A stretch of DNA of 64,000 nucleotides from positions 1,736,001-1,800,000 of the forward strand of contig NZ_CP027194.1 of assembly GCF_002970935.1 (NCBI RefSeq), in the 5' to 3' direction. The DNA is from Lactobacillus sp. CBA3606 (GTDB lineage: Bacteria; Bacillota; Bacilli; Lactobacillales; Lactobacillaceae). Positions within the stretch are counted from its first letter, which is position 1. Each line of letters begins with the position of its first letter. Under the pieces are notes generated by a model that was not told the DNA's origin, searched no databases, and saw only the letters and a program-made list of their open reading frames with translations. This document shows, in pieces, positions 18,121 through 27,488 of the stretch. The translations under genes and the position numbers were made by a program.

Positions 18121-18152
18121 CTGATTTGGATGCGATGGGGCATCCAAATCAG
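18121..18152. repeat. Perfect 12-bp hairpin in intergenic region
   Basis: CTGATTTGGATG at 18121-18132 and its exact complement at 18141-18152 enclose an eight-base loop. No T-run follows on either strand, so it is not a classic terminator. The 258-base space around it (17995-18252) otherwise holds only a doubtful 14-codon frame. Confidence 0.5.
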
Positions 18153-18200
18153 CTACGACCGAATTATGGGTGCACCCCTTATTAGTGGGGAGTGTTTTCG

Positions 18201-18245
18201 ATGAAGCCAAAAGCATTTTTACCAATCGGTCAACTTGGAAAGTGA
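18201..18245 (+). CDS. Possible 14-residue peptide
   Basis: ATG at 18201 opens MKPKAFLPIGQLGK and stops at 18245, with GGGGAG nine bases before the start. The peptide is too short to judge and may be chance. It faces the Nudix gene tail by tail. Confidence 0.2.
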   Translation: MKPKAFLPIGQLGK

Positions 18246-18252
18246 AAACGAC

Positions 18253-18711
18253 TTAAGCTTGCTTGATGAAGTTTTGACCGGCTTTAATTAAGTCAGCGGT
18301 CTGCTGATTAAGTAGCGGTGGTAATTGGTCGAAATCAAAGTAGGCTAGTTTTAAAGTTTCATTGGTGGCTTGACGTAAAACCTGTCCGCCAACTGCGCGG
18401 ACTAAGAATAGTCGCGTGATTGTTTGGGCGATATCGCCATTTGGATAGGCGGTTTCGCCGCGATCAAAAATACCAATGGGGGCTACTATCTCAACCTTGA
18501 GGCCACTGTCTTCTTCGTATTCGCGGACGCAAGCAGTGGCATAAGTTTCGCCGTATTCTAAATAACCACCGGGTAAGCTCCAATTATGGGTATCAGTCCG
18601 TAAGTTCAGGAGTACCCGTTGCTGTTCATCAACTAAAATTCCAGCGGCCGTGTTTAAAATAATGGGCTTGTGGCCCACTAAAGCGCGAATTTCTTGAATA
18701 TAATTTGCCAT
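18253..18711 (-). CDS. Nudix hydrolase
   Basis: This 152-residue Nudix-fold protein has the Nudix box starting at GGYLEYGETYATACVREYEED and ending SGL, giving the metal-binding GX5EX7REUXEEXGU pattern complete. It hydrolyses nucleoside-diphosphate-linked compounds; the substrate is not predictable. GGTGAGG lies before the ATG. It is divergent from the following amino acid permease and has no partner gene. Confidence 0.88.
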   Translation of the reverse strand: MANYIQEIRALVGHKPIILNTAAGILVDEQQRVLLNLRTDTHNWSLPGGYLEYGETYATACVREYEEDSGLKVEIVAPIGIFDRGETAYPNGDIAQTITRLFLVRAVGGQVLRQATNETLKLAYFDFDQLPPLLNQQTADLIKAGQNFIKQA

Positions 18712-18930
18712 TATTATGCCTCACCTTCATGGTTGTTAAAGTTAATTATACGCGTTGCTGATAATAAATAAACCGGTTACAGCCGCGGAAATTGCCAATT
18801 TTGTTGGGCCTTAAATAGCGACTTTAATGCTAACTGGGTTTGCGCATCCGTCGTTTTTTAGCTAAGATGGTAGCTATATCCTGCTATCATAGTAGCAGTA
18901 GTTCTTTGAATAATGAAAAGAGAGAAAACG

Positions 18931-20292
18931 ATGCAAAGAAAATTAAGTACGGGCCAAATGCAGATGATTGCATTAGGTGGCACGATTGGCGTAGGGCTCT
19001 TCATGGGTTCTGGCTCAACCATCAAGTGGACCGGACCGTCAGTTTTGATTGCGTATATCGTCGCCGGCGCTTTTTTGTACCTGATTATGCGAGCTTTGGG
19101 TGAAATGCTGTACGTTGATCCAAATACGGGGTCTTTTGCCAAGTTTGCTTCTGAATATATTCATCCGGTCTTCGGCTATTTAACCGCATGGAGTAATGTC
19201 TTCCAGTTTGTGGTGGTTGGGATGAGTGAGATGATTGCGTTAGGCGGCTATTGCCGCTATTGGTGGCCAAACTTACCAGACTGGATTCCAGGCTTAATTG
19301 CGATTGGTTTTTTATGTGCGGCTAATTTGATTTCGGTCAAGATGTTTGGCGCCTTGGAAACTTGGTTCTCCCTCATTAAAGTGGTCACCATCATTTTAAT
19401 GATTATTGCGGGGCTGGGACTGATCTTGTTTGGTTTTGGGAATCATGGTCATGCTATTGGTATCAGTAACCTGTGGGCGCACGGCGGCTTTTTCACGGGT
19501 GGGGTGAAAGGTTTCATGTTTGCCTTAGCAATTGTCTTGGCGTCTTATCAGGGGATTGAACTGATTGGTGTGACGGCTGGTGAAGCTGAAAATCCGCAGA
19601 GCACGTTAGTTAAAGCGATCCGGTCGACCGTCGCTAGAATTTTGATTTTTTACGTCGGCGCCATTTTCGTGATTGTTAGTATTTATCCCTGGGATCAATT
19701 GAGTCAGATCGGCTCCCCCTTCGTTCAAACGTTTGCCAAGATTGGGATTACTGCGGCCGCGTCGATTATTAATTTCGTGGTCATCACGGCCTCACTATCT
19801 GGAACGAATTCTGGGATTTATAGTGCCAGTCGGATGACGTATACCTTAGCGGAAAATCGACAATTACCACACAAGATGACCTTGTTAAATCGCCATGGGG
19901 TCCCGTTTTATGCGGTCATTTCAATTTCAATTGGAATTTTAATTGGGGTGTTACTAAATGTGATTTTGCCCTATTACTTTAAAAGTGCCAGTGAAATTTT
20001 CGTGATGGTTTATAGTTCGAGTGTCTTACCTGGGATGGTGCCGTGGATTGTGATTTTGATCAGTCAGATTGAATTTCGCAAACAAAATGCGGCTAAGATG
20101 GTCAACCATCCTTTCAAGATGCCATTTTCACCGTATTCGAATTATTTAACGTTAGCTTTTTTAGCGTTAACCTTGGTATTTATGTTTATTAATCCGGAAA
20201 CGCGGTATTCGATTTTAGTGGGAGTTGTCTTTTTAGTTATCATGACGATCATTTACTTCCGAAAATATCGCCAATCAACGGATACACATTAA
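18931..20292 (+). CDS. Amino acid permease (APC superfamily, AAT type)
   Basis: The 453-residue protein has 12 predicted membrane spans. MIALGGTIGVGLFMGSG near the start is the hallmark of the AAT/CycA group, and GELIGVTAGEAENPQ-like sequence (here GIELIGVTAGEAENPQS) lies in the middle. Probable substrates are neutral or D-amino acids, unresolved. ATG 18931 is preceded by AAGAGAG at seven bases; the upstream in-frame ATG at 18913 lacks a site. A terminator follows its stop. Confidence 0.85.
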   Translation: MQRKLSTGQMQMIALGGTIGVGLFMGSGSTIKWTGPSVLIAYIVAGAFLYLIMRALGEMLYVDPNTGSFAKFASEYIHPVFGYLTAWSNVFQFVVVGMSEMIALGGYCRYWWPNLPDWIPGLIAIGFLCAANLISVKMFGALETWFSLIKVVTIILMIIAGLGLILFGFGNHGHAIGISNLWAHGGFFTGGVKGFMFALAIVLASYQGIELIGVTAGEAENPQSTLVKAIRSTVARILIFYVGAIFVIVSIYPWDQLSQIGSPFVQTFAKIGITAAASIINFVVITASLSGTNSGIYSASRMTYTLAENRQLPHKMTLLNRHGVPFYAVISISIGILIGVLLNVILPYYFKSASEIFVMVYSSSVLPGMVPWIVILISQIEFRKQNAAKMVNHPFKMPFSPYSNYLTLAFLALTLVFMFINPETRYSILVGVVFLVIMTIIYFRKYRQSTDTH

Positions 20293-20308
20293 TCAGTTAT
20301 CAATGATC

Positions 20309-20338
20309 AGCTTGTGACTTAATGGTCACCGGCTTTTT
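20309..20338 (+). terminator. Terminator of AAT-type permease
   Basis: AGC..GTGAC (20309-20318) pairs with GTCAC..GCT (20325-20334), running into TTTTT. Confidence 0.7.
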
Positions 20339-20400
20339 ATTTGGGCAAAAGTTGCGGTAAAATTGGGTATCAACGGATTAATGAAGGGGGTTTTGAGGCA

Positions 20401-21072
20401 ATGGTTAAACAAGGACATTATGCTAGCTCAAGTCGACGGAAGGTTGTCCATCAGCTCAAACAGCATCATCAAGCGCAGGCTGATCGGGTCATTGCCACAG
20501 CGGCGATAGCCGAATTTTTACAGGTCCGGTATCATTTGACGCAGGCCGGTGCACAACGGCCAATCGTACGTAAAACCATGCAACGCTGGCTAACGCAGTG
20601 GTTGGCATTAGCCACAGCGACGCCTGCCACGACTTGGTCGGTCGCCACTTTGACGGCACAAACGTTGCAAGCATTCAACCGGCAGTTACCTTGGCAGGGG
20701 TATGCGCTGGTATTACAAAATTTTGCAGCGTGGCAAGCTTTCTTGGTTAAAGAGGTTCCCGCAGTGCCACTGACGACACGGCTAACGTTGACGGCATTGC
20801 AGTCGCCGACACAGATTCAAGCACAGGTGATGCAACAATTGGCGGTGAATGGCTTGTTAGGCTTGCTGGGCCAAGATGAACAGCGATTAGCCCAAGTGAC
20901 GACGACGCAGGTGGCACAATTACAAACAAGTCTACAAGTAGCGGGTAAGGTGGACTGGCAACGGGTCGCCACGTTACTAGAACCAGTTGCGGCCACGGCT
21001 ACCAGTCAAGATATAAGTACACAGACTTGGGTGCAACAACTGAGAAAATTAACACCGAAAGATTTTGACTAA
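20401..21072 (+). CDS. Protein of unknown function, Gln/Ala/Thr-rich
   Basis: This 223-residue protein has a basic N-terminus (MVKQGHYASSSRRKVVHQLKQHHQ) and a helical, Gln-, Ala- and Thr-rich body ending LRKLTPKDFD. I do not recognise a family, and there is no signal peptide or membrane span. The segment PIVRKTMQRWLTQWLAL followed by YALVLQNFAAWQAFLVKEV suggests an all-helical fold. AAGGGGG precedes ATG 20401. It sits 23 bases before an alpha/beta hydrolase gene and is probably cotranscribed with it. Confidence 0.6.
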   Translation: MVKQGHYASSSRRKVVHQLKQHHQAQADRVIATAAIAEFLQVRYHLTQAGAQRPIVRKTMQRWLTQWLALATATPATTWSVATLTAQTLQAFNRQLPWQGYALVLQNFAAWQAFLVKEVPAVPLTTRLTLTALQSPTQIQAQVMQQLAVNGLLGLLGQDEQRLAQVTTTQVAQLQTSLQVAGKVDWQRVATLLEPVAATATSQDISTQTWVQQLRKLTPKDFD

Positions 21073-21095
21073 ATGTTCAAAAAGGAGATGCACTA

Positions 21096-21896
21096 ATGAA
21101 ATTTATGACGTCTGATCAGGTGACTTTAGATTATACGGATGCGGGCCACGGACAAGCAGTGGTTATTTTAACCGGTTTTGGTGGTGCTAAAGCTATCTGG
21201 GCGGCCCAAATCCCGGTGTTGCTTGCTGCGGGCTATCGGGTTATTAATCTGGATGGCCGGTGCCAAGGGCTTTCAGAACACACGGCAAAAGGATTACGGA
21301 TGAGTCGGCGGGCCCTGGATGCGGCTGAATTAATTGCAGCCTTACAATTAGAAAAACCGATTTTAATGGGAAATTCTATGGGAGCAGCAACTTGGTTTGC
21401 TTACCTATCCTTGTTTGGGGATGCTAACGTTGGCGCAGTGATTGATGTTGATCAATCGCCTAAAATGATCAACACCCCCCAATGGCCTTATGGCTTTAAA
21501 AAATTAACTTGGACAGATTTTCCCGCTAGTTTCCAGCAACCATTGGGGCGTTCGACCTTCAAACACATTGATGACGCAACGTATGCGCAAGTTAAAGCGG
21601 TTGCCAACCAAGCGCCATTTGATGCCCCCTTAATGGGCCCTTTACTGATCAATCACGCTGTTCAAGACTGGCGCGATGTGATCCAACAACTGACCAAGCC
21701 GTTTTTGATTATTGCAGGTCAAGAATCCCCTTACTTTAATTCAGATTTTGCGGCGGTTGTGGCGCAGACCGCCCCACAAGGGCAAAGTGTTGTGATTCCA
21801 GCAGCCGGCCATATTGTTATGGCTGAACAGTCAGCCGCGTTTAATACCGCATTATTACATTTTTTAGCAACGGTAACGTCAAGCGATGAGGATTAG
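21096..21896 (+). CDS. Alpha/beta hydrolase
   Basis: The 266-residue alpha/beta hydrolase has an oxyanion region LTGFGGAKAIW, the nucleophile elbow MGNSMGAAT (Ser), an acid after AGQESPYF and a catalytic His in PAAGHIVMAEQ. The closest general type is the haloperoxidase/lactonase-like family 6 hydrolases. Substrate is unknown. An AAAAGGAGATG ribosome site gives a firm start. Confidence 0.82.
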   Translation: MKFMTSDQVTLDYTDAGHGQAVVILTGFGGAKAIWAAQIPVLLAAGYRVINLDGRCQGLSEHTAKGLRMSRRALDAAELIAALQLEKPILMGNSMGAATWFAYLSLFGDANVGAVIDVDQSPKMINTPQWPYGFKKLTWTDFPASFQQPLGRSTFKHIDDATYAQVKAVANQAPFDAPLMGPLLINHAVQDWRDVIQQLTKPFLIIAGQESPYFNSDFAAVVAQTAPQGQSVVIPAAGHIVMAEQSAAFNTALLHFLATVTSSDED

Positions 21897-22001
21897 CATC
21901 GCTGTTTAGTTGTTTTTGTTGACTAAATATGCCATAATTTGTTCGAATATATTTTAGCGATGGGGTAGGCTAAATTAAGCGAACGAAATGGGGATGGCTT
22001 A

Positions 22002-22796
22002 ATGTCAATTCATCAAAACAATTTTTATGCTAACGAATTAGGCCGGCTGGTTAACGTGACGGTGATTTTACCGGAGCCAATGAATTCGGCGGGGAAGGTC
22101 GCCGCTACTTTCAGTCGCGGGTCAGCCCAATTACCTGTTATCTGGCTGTTACATGGTTTAGGTGGCGATGCGACGACGTGGATCCGCCAGACTGCAATTG
22201 AACGTTTAGCGACCCAGTATCGCGTCGCTGTCGTGATGCCACAAACGGAACGCGGCTTTTATACGGATATGGTCACTGGACCCCGGTATTGGACCTTTTT
22301 GACGACTGAATTACCAGACCGATTACGATTCATGTTCCCACTAAGTGCCGCCCGTGAACAAAATTTTGTGGTCGGAAATTCCATGGGTGGGTATGGGGCC
22401 TTGCGATGGGCGCTAACGTATCCAGAACGTTTTGCCGCCGTTGCTGCACTATCACCAGTGACGGATTTGGCACGTTTTCGGGTAGAACAGGCCGCAATTA
22501 TGCCCGATTTTGACTTAGCGTTTGATCCGCAACATTTAAGCGATACGCCGGTTGGCATTGATTACTTGTTACAGCACTTGTCCGCACCTAGCCAGACCTT
22601 ACGAGTCTTAATGACGACGGGGAGTGAAGATATGTTGCGGGCAATGGATGTCGCCTATCAGCCCCGGTTTGCCAATGCCTTTAAAACGAATTTTACGTGG
22701 CAAGAATTACCTGGACGTCACGATTGGCCGTTGTGGAATCAGCAGTTGCCGATGGTGATGCAATGGCTATGTGGCGAACAGTTGGCGCCATTGTAA
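22002..22796 (+). CDS. EstA-like esterase (esterase D family)
   Basis: The 264-residue serine esterase resembles lactococcal tributyrin esterase EstA and S-formylglutathione hydrolases. It has the oxyanion motif LLHGLGGDATTW, the nucleophile GNSMGGYGALRWAL, an acid near GSEDML and His in GRHDWPLWNQ. It likely acts on short-chain esters in the cytoplasm. ATGGGGATGG lies before the ATG at 22002. The gene is followed at once by a parS site and a strong terminator. Confidence 0.83.
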   Translation: MSIHQNNFYANELGRLVNVTVILPEPMNSAGKVAATFSRGSAQLPVIWLLHGLGGDATTWIRQTAIERLATQYRVAVVMPQTERGFYTDMVTGPRYWTFLTTELPDRLRFMFPLSAAREQNFVVGNSMGGYGALRWALTYPERFAAVAALSPVTDLARFRVEQAAIMPDFDLAFDPQHLSDTPVGIDYLLQHLSAPSQTLRVLMTTGSEDMLRAMDVAYQPRFANAFKTNFTWQELPGRHDWPLWNQQLPMVMQWLCGEQLAPL

Positions 22797-22799
22797 AAT

Positions 22800-22815
22800 T
22801 GTTTCACGTGAAACA
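22800..22815. promoter_or_regulatory. parS site 2
   Basis: TGTTTCACGTGAAACA, with palindromy extended to 22 bases (22797-22818), sits between the esterase stop and the terminator. Confidence 0.9.
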
Positions 22816-22828
22816 ATTGCTAAAACTC

Positions 22829-22872
22829 AAAAAAATCCCCGCCGGAAATTAGCTTCCAGCGAGGATTTTTTT
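22829..22872. terminator. Bidirectional terminator between convergent genes
   Basis: An interrupted stem (AAAAATCC..CGC..GGAA with TTCC..GCG..GGATTTTT) with A-run and T-run flanks lies between the convergent esterase and P-type ATPase genes. Confidence 0.85.
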
Positions 22873-22890
22873 GTTAATCAGTTTTAAGAT

Positions 22891-25623
22891 TTAATTTAAG
22901 CCCGGATCTTTTTCCAAAAAGTGGAAGCGGATGAACTTACCAATTTCAGTGACAATTAGGACCACAATTCCAGCTAGGATGGGAATTCCCCAGCCGTAAC
23001 CAAAGCTAACGTTGGTTGTGTGGAAGACTGATTGCATAAATGGCAAGTAGACAATCCCTAACTGTAGCAGAATAAGAATGCCGACAATGTAAAAGGCCAT
23101 TTTATTTTGAAAGAGGTATTTAGAAATGACGGGATGGTTATTCCGCAAGTTAAACAGGTAGAAAATCTTCCCAAAGATAATGATGTTTAACGACATCGTA
23201 CTTCCGACCACATTTGGCAAACCTAACGCAGTTAAGTAGTCGTAGGCGAAAATACCTAGTCCGGAAATGAGCAACGAAACATAGACAATTTCAAAGGAGT
23301 CTAACTTGGATAAAAGTCCGGCTTTGACGTTTCGCGGCCCGCGGGCCATAATCCCAGCCTCGGGTGGTTCGAAAATAAACGCAAACTGAATTGTTAATGC
23401 CGATACCATGTTAATCCAGAGTAACTGTGTCGGGTAGAGGGGCAATTCATGGCCCATTAGAATACTGATGATGACGACCAAGCCTTCTGCAAAACTGGTT
23501 GGCAGTAAAAAGCGAATCGTTTTCCGAATATTATCAAAGACGTGGCGACCTTCACGGACTGCCGCCACTATGTCGGCGAAATCATCGTCTGCTAAGACCA
23601 TATTAGCAGCTTCTTTGGCGACTTCAGTTCCCTTAATCCCCATAGCAACCCCAATATCGGCTTGTTTTAAGGCTGGTGCATCGTTGACCCCGTCACCAGT
23701 CATTGAAACGACGTGTTGATTAGCTTGTTGTGCGCGGACAATCCGTAATTTATTGGCCGGAGTAGCGCGGGCAAAGACATTGTAGTCATCAATTTGGGCG
23801 TTGAGTTGTTGATCATCTAAAGCATCGATTTCAGGCCCCGTGATGGTTTTGACGTGTGGCGCTAAAGCCAACTTGTTGGCAATTGCCATCGCCGTATCTG
23901 GGTGGTCACCGGTAATCATTTTAACTTGGACACCAGCTTGGCGAAGTTCCGCAATGGCGGCAGCGGCTTCTTCACGGGGTGGGTCAATGATTCCGACCAT
24001 ACCGGCTAAGGCTAAGTTGCTAATGTTTTTGGCATCAATGGTCGTCATGTCTGGCGCAACGACTTGATAAGCTAAGGCGACGACGCGCAAGCCATCTGCG
24101 GTTAGGTCGGCCATGGCATGATCCCAATAAGTGGGAGCTGTTTTTTGATCGGTTAATCGCAAAATAGTAGCGGGCGAGCCTTTGACCATCAATAAGCGTT
24201 GGCCGTTAAAGTCAGCTAAACGTGCGGAGAATCGGAAAGCAGAGTCAAAAGGTAGCGAGTCGACTTCGGCTACTTTCGGATCATGACCAGTCATCTTACG
24301 ATAAAGCGTTGTTAAGGCGCCATCGGTCGGTTCACCGGTCAGTTCCCATTTATTGTTTTCAAAATGCAATTGTGCATCAGTGGTTTGACCGGCAATATTG
24401 ACTAGCCATTCCATGCTTTCATCCTGATGCCAATCCATTGTTTGACCGTTTAGTTTTAAGGACCCGTCGAAGTTAACGCCACCATCGGCATCATAACCCA
24501 CACCAGTAACATCGAAGAAATGGTGTGGGGTGACCACTTTCGTGACGGTCATTTCATTTTTAGTTAAGGTCCCAGTCTTATCGGTATTAACAATATCCAC
24601 GGCCCCCAGGGTTTCGACAGCGGGTAATGATTTAACGATGACATTTTTCTTCGTCATGCGCCGGGTCCCCATGGCTAAGACAACCGAAGTACTGGCAGGT
24701 AAGCCTTCTGGCATGGAACCCACGACCATGGTAATCACGGCAATTAGTAGGGTTGGTAAGCTGTAAGTATCCATCAGCAGGCCCAGACCAAATAACAAGA
24801 CGGCTGCGACGACGATGGCGATTGATAAGCCGAGACCCAATGAATTCAAGTTTCGCATTAGCGGGGTCGGCTTTTCTTTGACAGCGCCAACCGATTGTTG
24901 AATGGCCCCGATTTCGGTTGCTTCGGCGGTTGCCACGACAATGCCTAAGCCGGAACCACTCGTGACCGCCGTTGAAGCATAGACCAAGTTACGCCGATCT
25001 GCCAAGGCCAATTGCTCAGCTGGCATGGGCTCTTCAATCTTTTCAACCGGATTGGTCTCACCAGTAAGAATGGATTCTTGCACACTTAGATTATCGGCAG
25101 AAATGAGGCGCATATCTGCCGGGACGGCGTCGCCCGCCTCCAAGTTGACCAAGTCACCAACTACTAAGTCGCGCGCATCAATCTCAAGTTTTTGGTTGTC
25201 GCGAATGACAAAGTTTTTAGATATCAGCATTTCACGGATGCGCTCTAAGGCGTTTCCCGCTTGACGTTCTTGCACGTAACCAATGATGGCATTGGCAATG
25301 ATGACCAACCCGATGACGATGGAATCTGAGTAACGATGCATGAGAAACGTCATAATTGCGGCGGCAGCTAAAATATAAATAATACTATTATTAAACTGCT
25401 TGATGAACTGAATGAAGCGAGAAGTGTGCTTGGTTTCCAGTTCATTCCGACCGTTTTGTTGTAAACGGTGCTCAGCTTCGGCAGCACTAAGGCCAGTCAC
25501 AGGATCAGTCCGGTACTTGGTTGCTAAAGTTGGTTCATCAAGCTGCCACAAATGGGTGGTATCCGGAGGCACCTGATCTTGGTCTTCCGGGTTAGTCAAC
25601 TGCTGATTGTTATTATCTATCAT
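22891..25623 (-). CDS. P-type cation ATPase, calcium-pump (P2A-like)
   Basis: This 910-residue pump has an N-terminal cation-ATPase domain, TGET (actuator loop), the phosphorylation motif DKTGTLT, the nucleotide-binding KGSPATIL region, GDGVNDAPALKQADIGVAMG, and about ten membrane spans. PEGLP in the fourth span and the PMR1/PacL layout indicate Ca2+ (or Mn2+) export rather than heavy metals. ATG 25623 is used because ATAGGAGT lies eight bases before; the frame is open to GTG 25632. It is monocistronic. Confidence 0.87.
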   Translation of the reverse strand: MIDNNNQQLTNPEDQDQVPPDTTHLWQLDEPTLATKYRTDPVTGLSAAEAEHRLQQNGRNELETKHTSRFIQFIKQFNNSIIYILAAAAIMTFLMHRYSDSIVIGLVIIANAIIGYVQERQAGNALERIREMLISKNFVIRDNQKLEIDARDLVVGDLVNLEAGDAVPADMRLISADNLSVQESILTGETNPVEKIEEPMPAEQLALADRRNLVYASTAVTSGSGLGIVVATAEATEIGAIQQSVGAVKEKPTPLMRNLNSLGLGLSIAIVVAAVLLFGLGLLMDTYSLPTLLIAVITMVVGSMPEGLPASTSVVLAMGTRRMTKKNVIVKSLPAVETLGAVDIVNTDKTGTLTKNEMTVTKVVTPHHFFDVTGVGYDADGGVNFDGSLKLNGQTMDWHQDESMEWLVNIAGQTTDAQLHFENNKWELTGEPTDGALTTLYRKMTGHDPKVAEVDSLPFDSAFRFSARLADFNGQRLLMVKGSPATILRLTDQKTAPTYWDHAMADLTADGLRVVALAYQVVAPDMTTIDAKNISNLALAGMVGIIDPPREEAAAAIAELRQAGVQVKMITGDHPDTAMAIANKLALAPHVKTITGPEIDALDDQQLNAQIDDYNVFARATPANKLRIVRAQQANQHVVSMTGDGVNDAPALKQADIGVAMGIKGTEVAKEAANMVLADDDFADIVAAVREGRHVFDNIRKTIRFLLPTSFAEGLVVIISILMGHELPLYPTQLLWINMVSALTIQFAFIFEPPEAGIMARGPRNVKAGLLSKLDSFEIVYVSLLISGLGIFAYDYLTALGLPNVVGSTMSLNIIIFGKIFYLFNLRNNHPVISKYLFQNKMAFYIVGILILLQLGIVYLPFMQSVFHTTNVSFGYGWGIPILAGIVVLIVTEIGKFIRFHFLEKDPGLN

Positions 25624-25930
25624 TAAATTCACTCCTATAAAAGTTTTAAATTAAGCTTAACGATGGGGCGCAGTAAAATCGTTACGTTTTTTGGGCGTTA
25701 AGCAGGCCAAGGTGGCCACATCCCTTCCGGTTTTAGGTTGTCGTTAGTTATTATTATAAACGAATATTAATCGGCGTTGTTATAAAAATGTTTTACAGTT
25801 ATATAACGCTTAATTACTTTAGTTGCAATAGTATATCAGATTACCCGTTAAAAGGCGCTAGTTAGCATTGCAACCCGGGTTTAAAACCAGTATGATGGCT
25901 AATAAATATAACTAAAAGGAAGCTAACTTG

Positions 25931-26413
25931 ATGATTACCTATCGCTATTCTGTGGCGGCGGATTTACCGGCATTATTCGCCATTGATCAAACTATCTGGA
26001 ATTCACAAAATAGTCCGGGGCCGATACTAGCCAAGGACCTCGCGGCATATACGCAAAATTATCCAAGCGGCAGTCAATTGGTGGCAGTTCAAGATGAGCA
26101 AATTTTAGGGATGATTTCTTGGAATCCAATGCCGCCCTTTATGTCAATGCGATTTACTTGGGATATTGGCATCGGGATTTTACCGCAAGCACAACATCAA
26201 GGCGTTGGGCGTGGTTTGATGACGAAACTTAAGGCTGAAGCGCGGCGTCTCGGGATTCATCGGCTTGAATTACGGGTGCTAGCGACTAATTTGGTGGCCC
26301 GGCAGTTCTATGCACAACTGGGATTTCAAGTAGAAAGTGTGGCCCGTGAGGCCTTTTACTTAGATGGTCATTTTGTGGATGACTATGGCTTGGCTTATTT
26401 GATTGATGAGTAG
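25931..26413 (+). CDS. GNAT-family N-acetyltransferase
   Basis: This 160-residue GNAT-fold protein has the acetyl-CoA pyrophosphate-binding motif QHQGVGRGLMTKL, preceded by a DIGIGI strand and followed by RLELRVLATNLVARQFYAQLGF. The substrate is unknown. AAGGAAG is seven bases before ATG 25931 and the TTG in front is not needed. The tail faces a PspC-domain gene across a shared terminator. Confidence 0.85.
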   Translation: MITYRYSVAADLPALFAIDQTIWNSQNSPGPILAKDLAAYTQNYPSGSQLVAVQDEQILGMISWNPMPPFMSMRFTWDIGIGILPQAQHQGVGRGLMTKLKAEARRLGIHRLELRVLATNLVARQFYAQLGFQVESVAREAFYLDGHFVDDYGLAYLIDE

Positions 26414-26451
26414 TGGAAATCAGTCAAGATCGGCGTTAATAATCGTTACAA

Positions 26452-26485
26452 AAAAGCGCTCGGGCAACTTTGTCCTGAGCGCTTA
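26452..26485. terminator. Bidirectional terminator (GNAT / PspC genes)
   Basis: AAGCGCTC (26454-26461) pairs with GAGCGCTT (26477-26484) plus GG/CC inside. T-runs lie on the minus side and weaker ones on the plus side. Confidence 0.75.
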
Positions 26486-26507
26486 GTGTTTTAAAGGCAT
26501 TACTAGC

Positions 26508-26699
26508 TTAGTCGATAGGGTCCTTCATGAGTAACCAAAGGATTAAGTAGGCGATTAATCCAGGAAACATCGGTGTAATTGCGAGTACGATGAAAATAAG
26601 CCGTGCGAGATTGGCATTCCAGTCGTAACGGGTGGCAATGCCGCCAATGACACCGGCAATCACACGATTTTGATTGGAACGATGAATGTTAATTTTCAT
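26508..26699 (-). CDS. PspC-domain small membrane protein
   Basis: The 63-residue protein is a lone PspC domain: RVIAGVIGGIATRYDWNANLARLIFIVL followed by a second hydrophobic helix (MFPGLIAYLILWLLM). In Gram-positive bacteria such small PspC proteins sit in the membrane and respond to envelope stress. AAGGAGGG precedes the ATG. It stands alone, with a terminator on the 3' side. Confidence 0.88.
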   Translation of the reverse strand: MKINIHRSNQNRVIAGVIGGIATRYDWNANLARLIFIVLAITPMFPGLIAYLILWLLMKDPID

Positions 26700-26772
26700 G
26701 ACGAAAGCCCTCCTTGAAGTGTATTTACACCTAGTGTAGCGTGTTCAGACTGGTCCGTCTACTAAGAGGCTT

Positions 26773-27375
26773 TTAAGCGGTTGGAAATGGATGTTCAGTG
26801 AGTACTGTTGTGTAGTAAGCGATTTCCTGGAGTGCTTGTGATAAGCCTTTGGTATAGCGTGCTTTTAGTGGGGCTGCCGCGATGAAGTGACCATCGGGTT
26901 GCAGGTTGTTTTGTAACTGACCAACAGGGGTGGGTTTAGGTAAGACCAGCATGCCTAGCCGTTGTAAGACGGGGACCAGCGCTGCCGCACCAAACTGGCC
27001 ACCACGCATGTTATCAGCATATGAAACGAGTTTAACCGGTTTACGCTGGCCTTCAAAAGCCAGAAAATCGAGGGCATTTTTGAGCGCGGCCGGCATCGCA
27101 TGGTTATACTCTGGTGTCAAGATGAGGTAACCGTCTGCTTGGGCCATATCACTAACCCATTGTTGCTGATTAGCGGGTAAGTGACGCTGGTTGTTTGCCA
27201 TTGGTGGTAGTGCTTCATCAAAAAAGGGTAGATTGTATTGAGCTAAGTCTAAAAAGGTCGTCTTGAGACCTAATTCAGTACATAATGCAGGTGCCGTCAG
27301 CTGCAAATGGTTGAATAAAGCCCGACCGAGGGAACTTTTACGGGTACTACCTAAAATAATCGCAATTGTTTGCAT
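26773..27375 (-). CDS. NADPH-dependent FMN reductase family protein
   Basis: This 200-residue flavodoxin-fold reductase (FMN_red) opens with IAIILGSTRKSSLGRAL (FMN phosphate loop) and has the conserved LTPEYNHAMPAALKNALDFL loop and a GGQFGAAALVPVLQRLGM segment. It likely reduces quinones, azo compounds or chromate, or supplies FMNH2. It is divergent from a MarR gene, with MarR-type operator repeats between them, so it is probably repressed by that protein. Confidence 0.87.
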   Translation of the reverse strand: MQTIAIILGSTRKSSLGRALFNHLQLTAPALCTELGLKTTFLDLAQYNLPFFDEALPPMANNQRHLPANQQQWVSDMAQADGYLILTPEYNHAMPAALKNALDFLAFEGQRKPVKLVSYADNMRGGQFGAAALVPVLQRLGMLVLPKPTPVGQLQNNLQPDGHFIAAAPLKARYTKGLSQALQEIAYYTTVLTEHPFPTA

Positions 27376-27399
27376 AAGTAATTAACTCCATTTCGTTAT

Positions 27400-27472
27400 T
27401 GATTCGCATGAATACAAAATGTTATTATAGACGGATAATCTTAATAATACAAGTATTTATTCATGTGAATTA
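27400..27472. promoter_or_regulatory. Pair of inverted operator-like sites between FMN reductase and marR
   Basis: TGATTCGCATGAATA at 27400-27414 and TATTCATGTGAATTA at 27458-27472 are related as inverted copies (13 of 15 bases). Each contains the dyad ATTC-N4-GAAT. One lies in front of each divergent gene, the usual place for MarR operators. Confidence 0.6.
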
Positions 27473-27488
27473 AAAAGGAGATGAAAAG

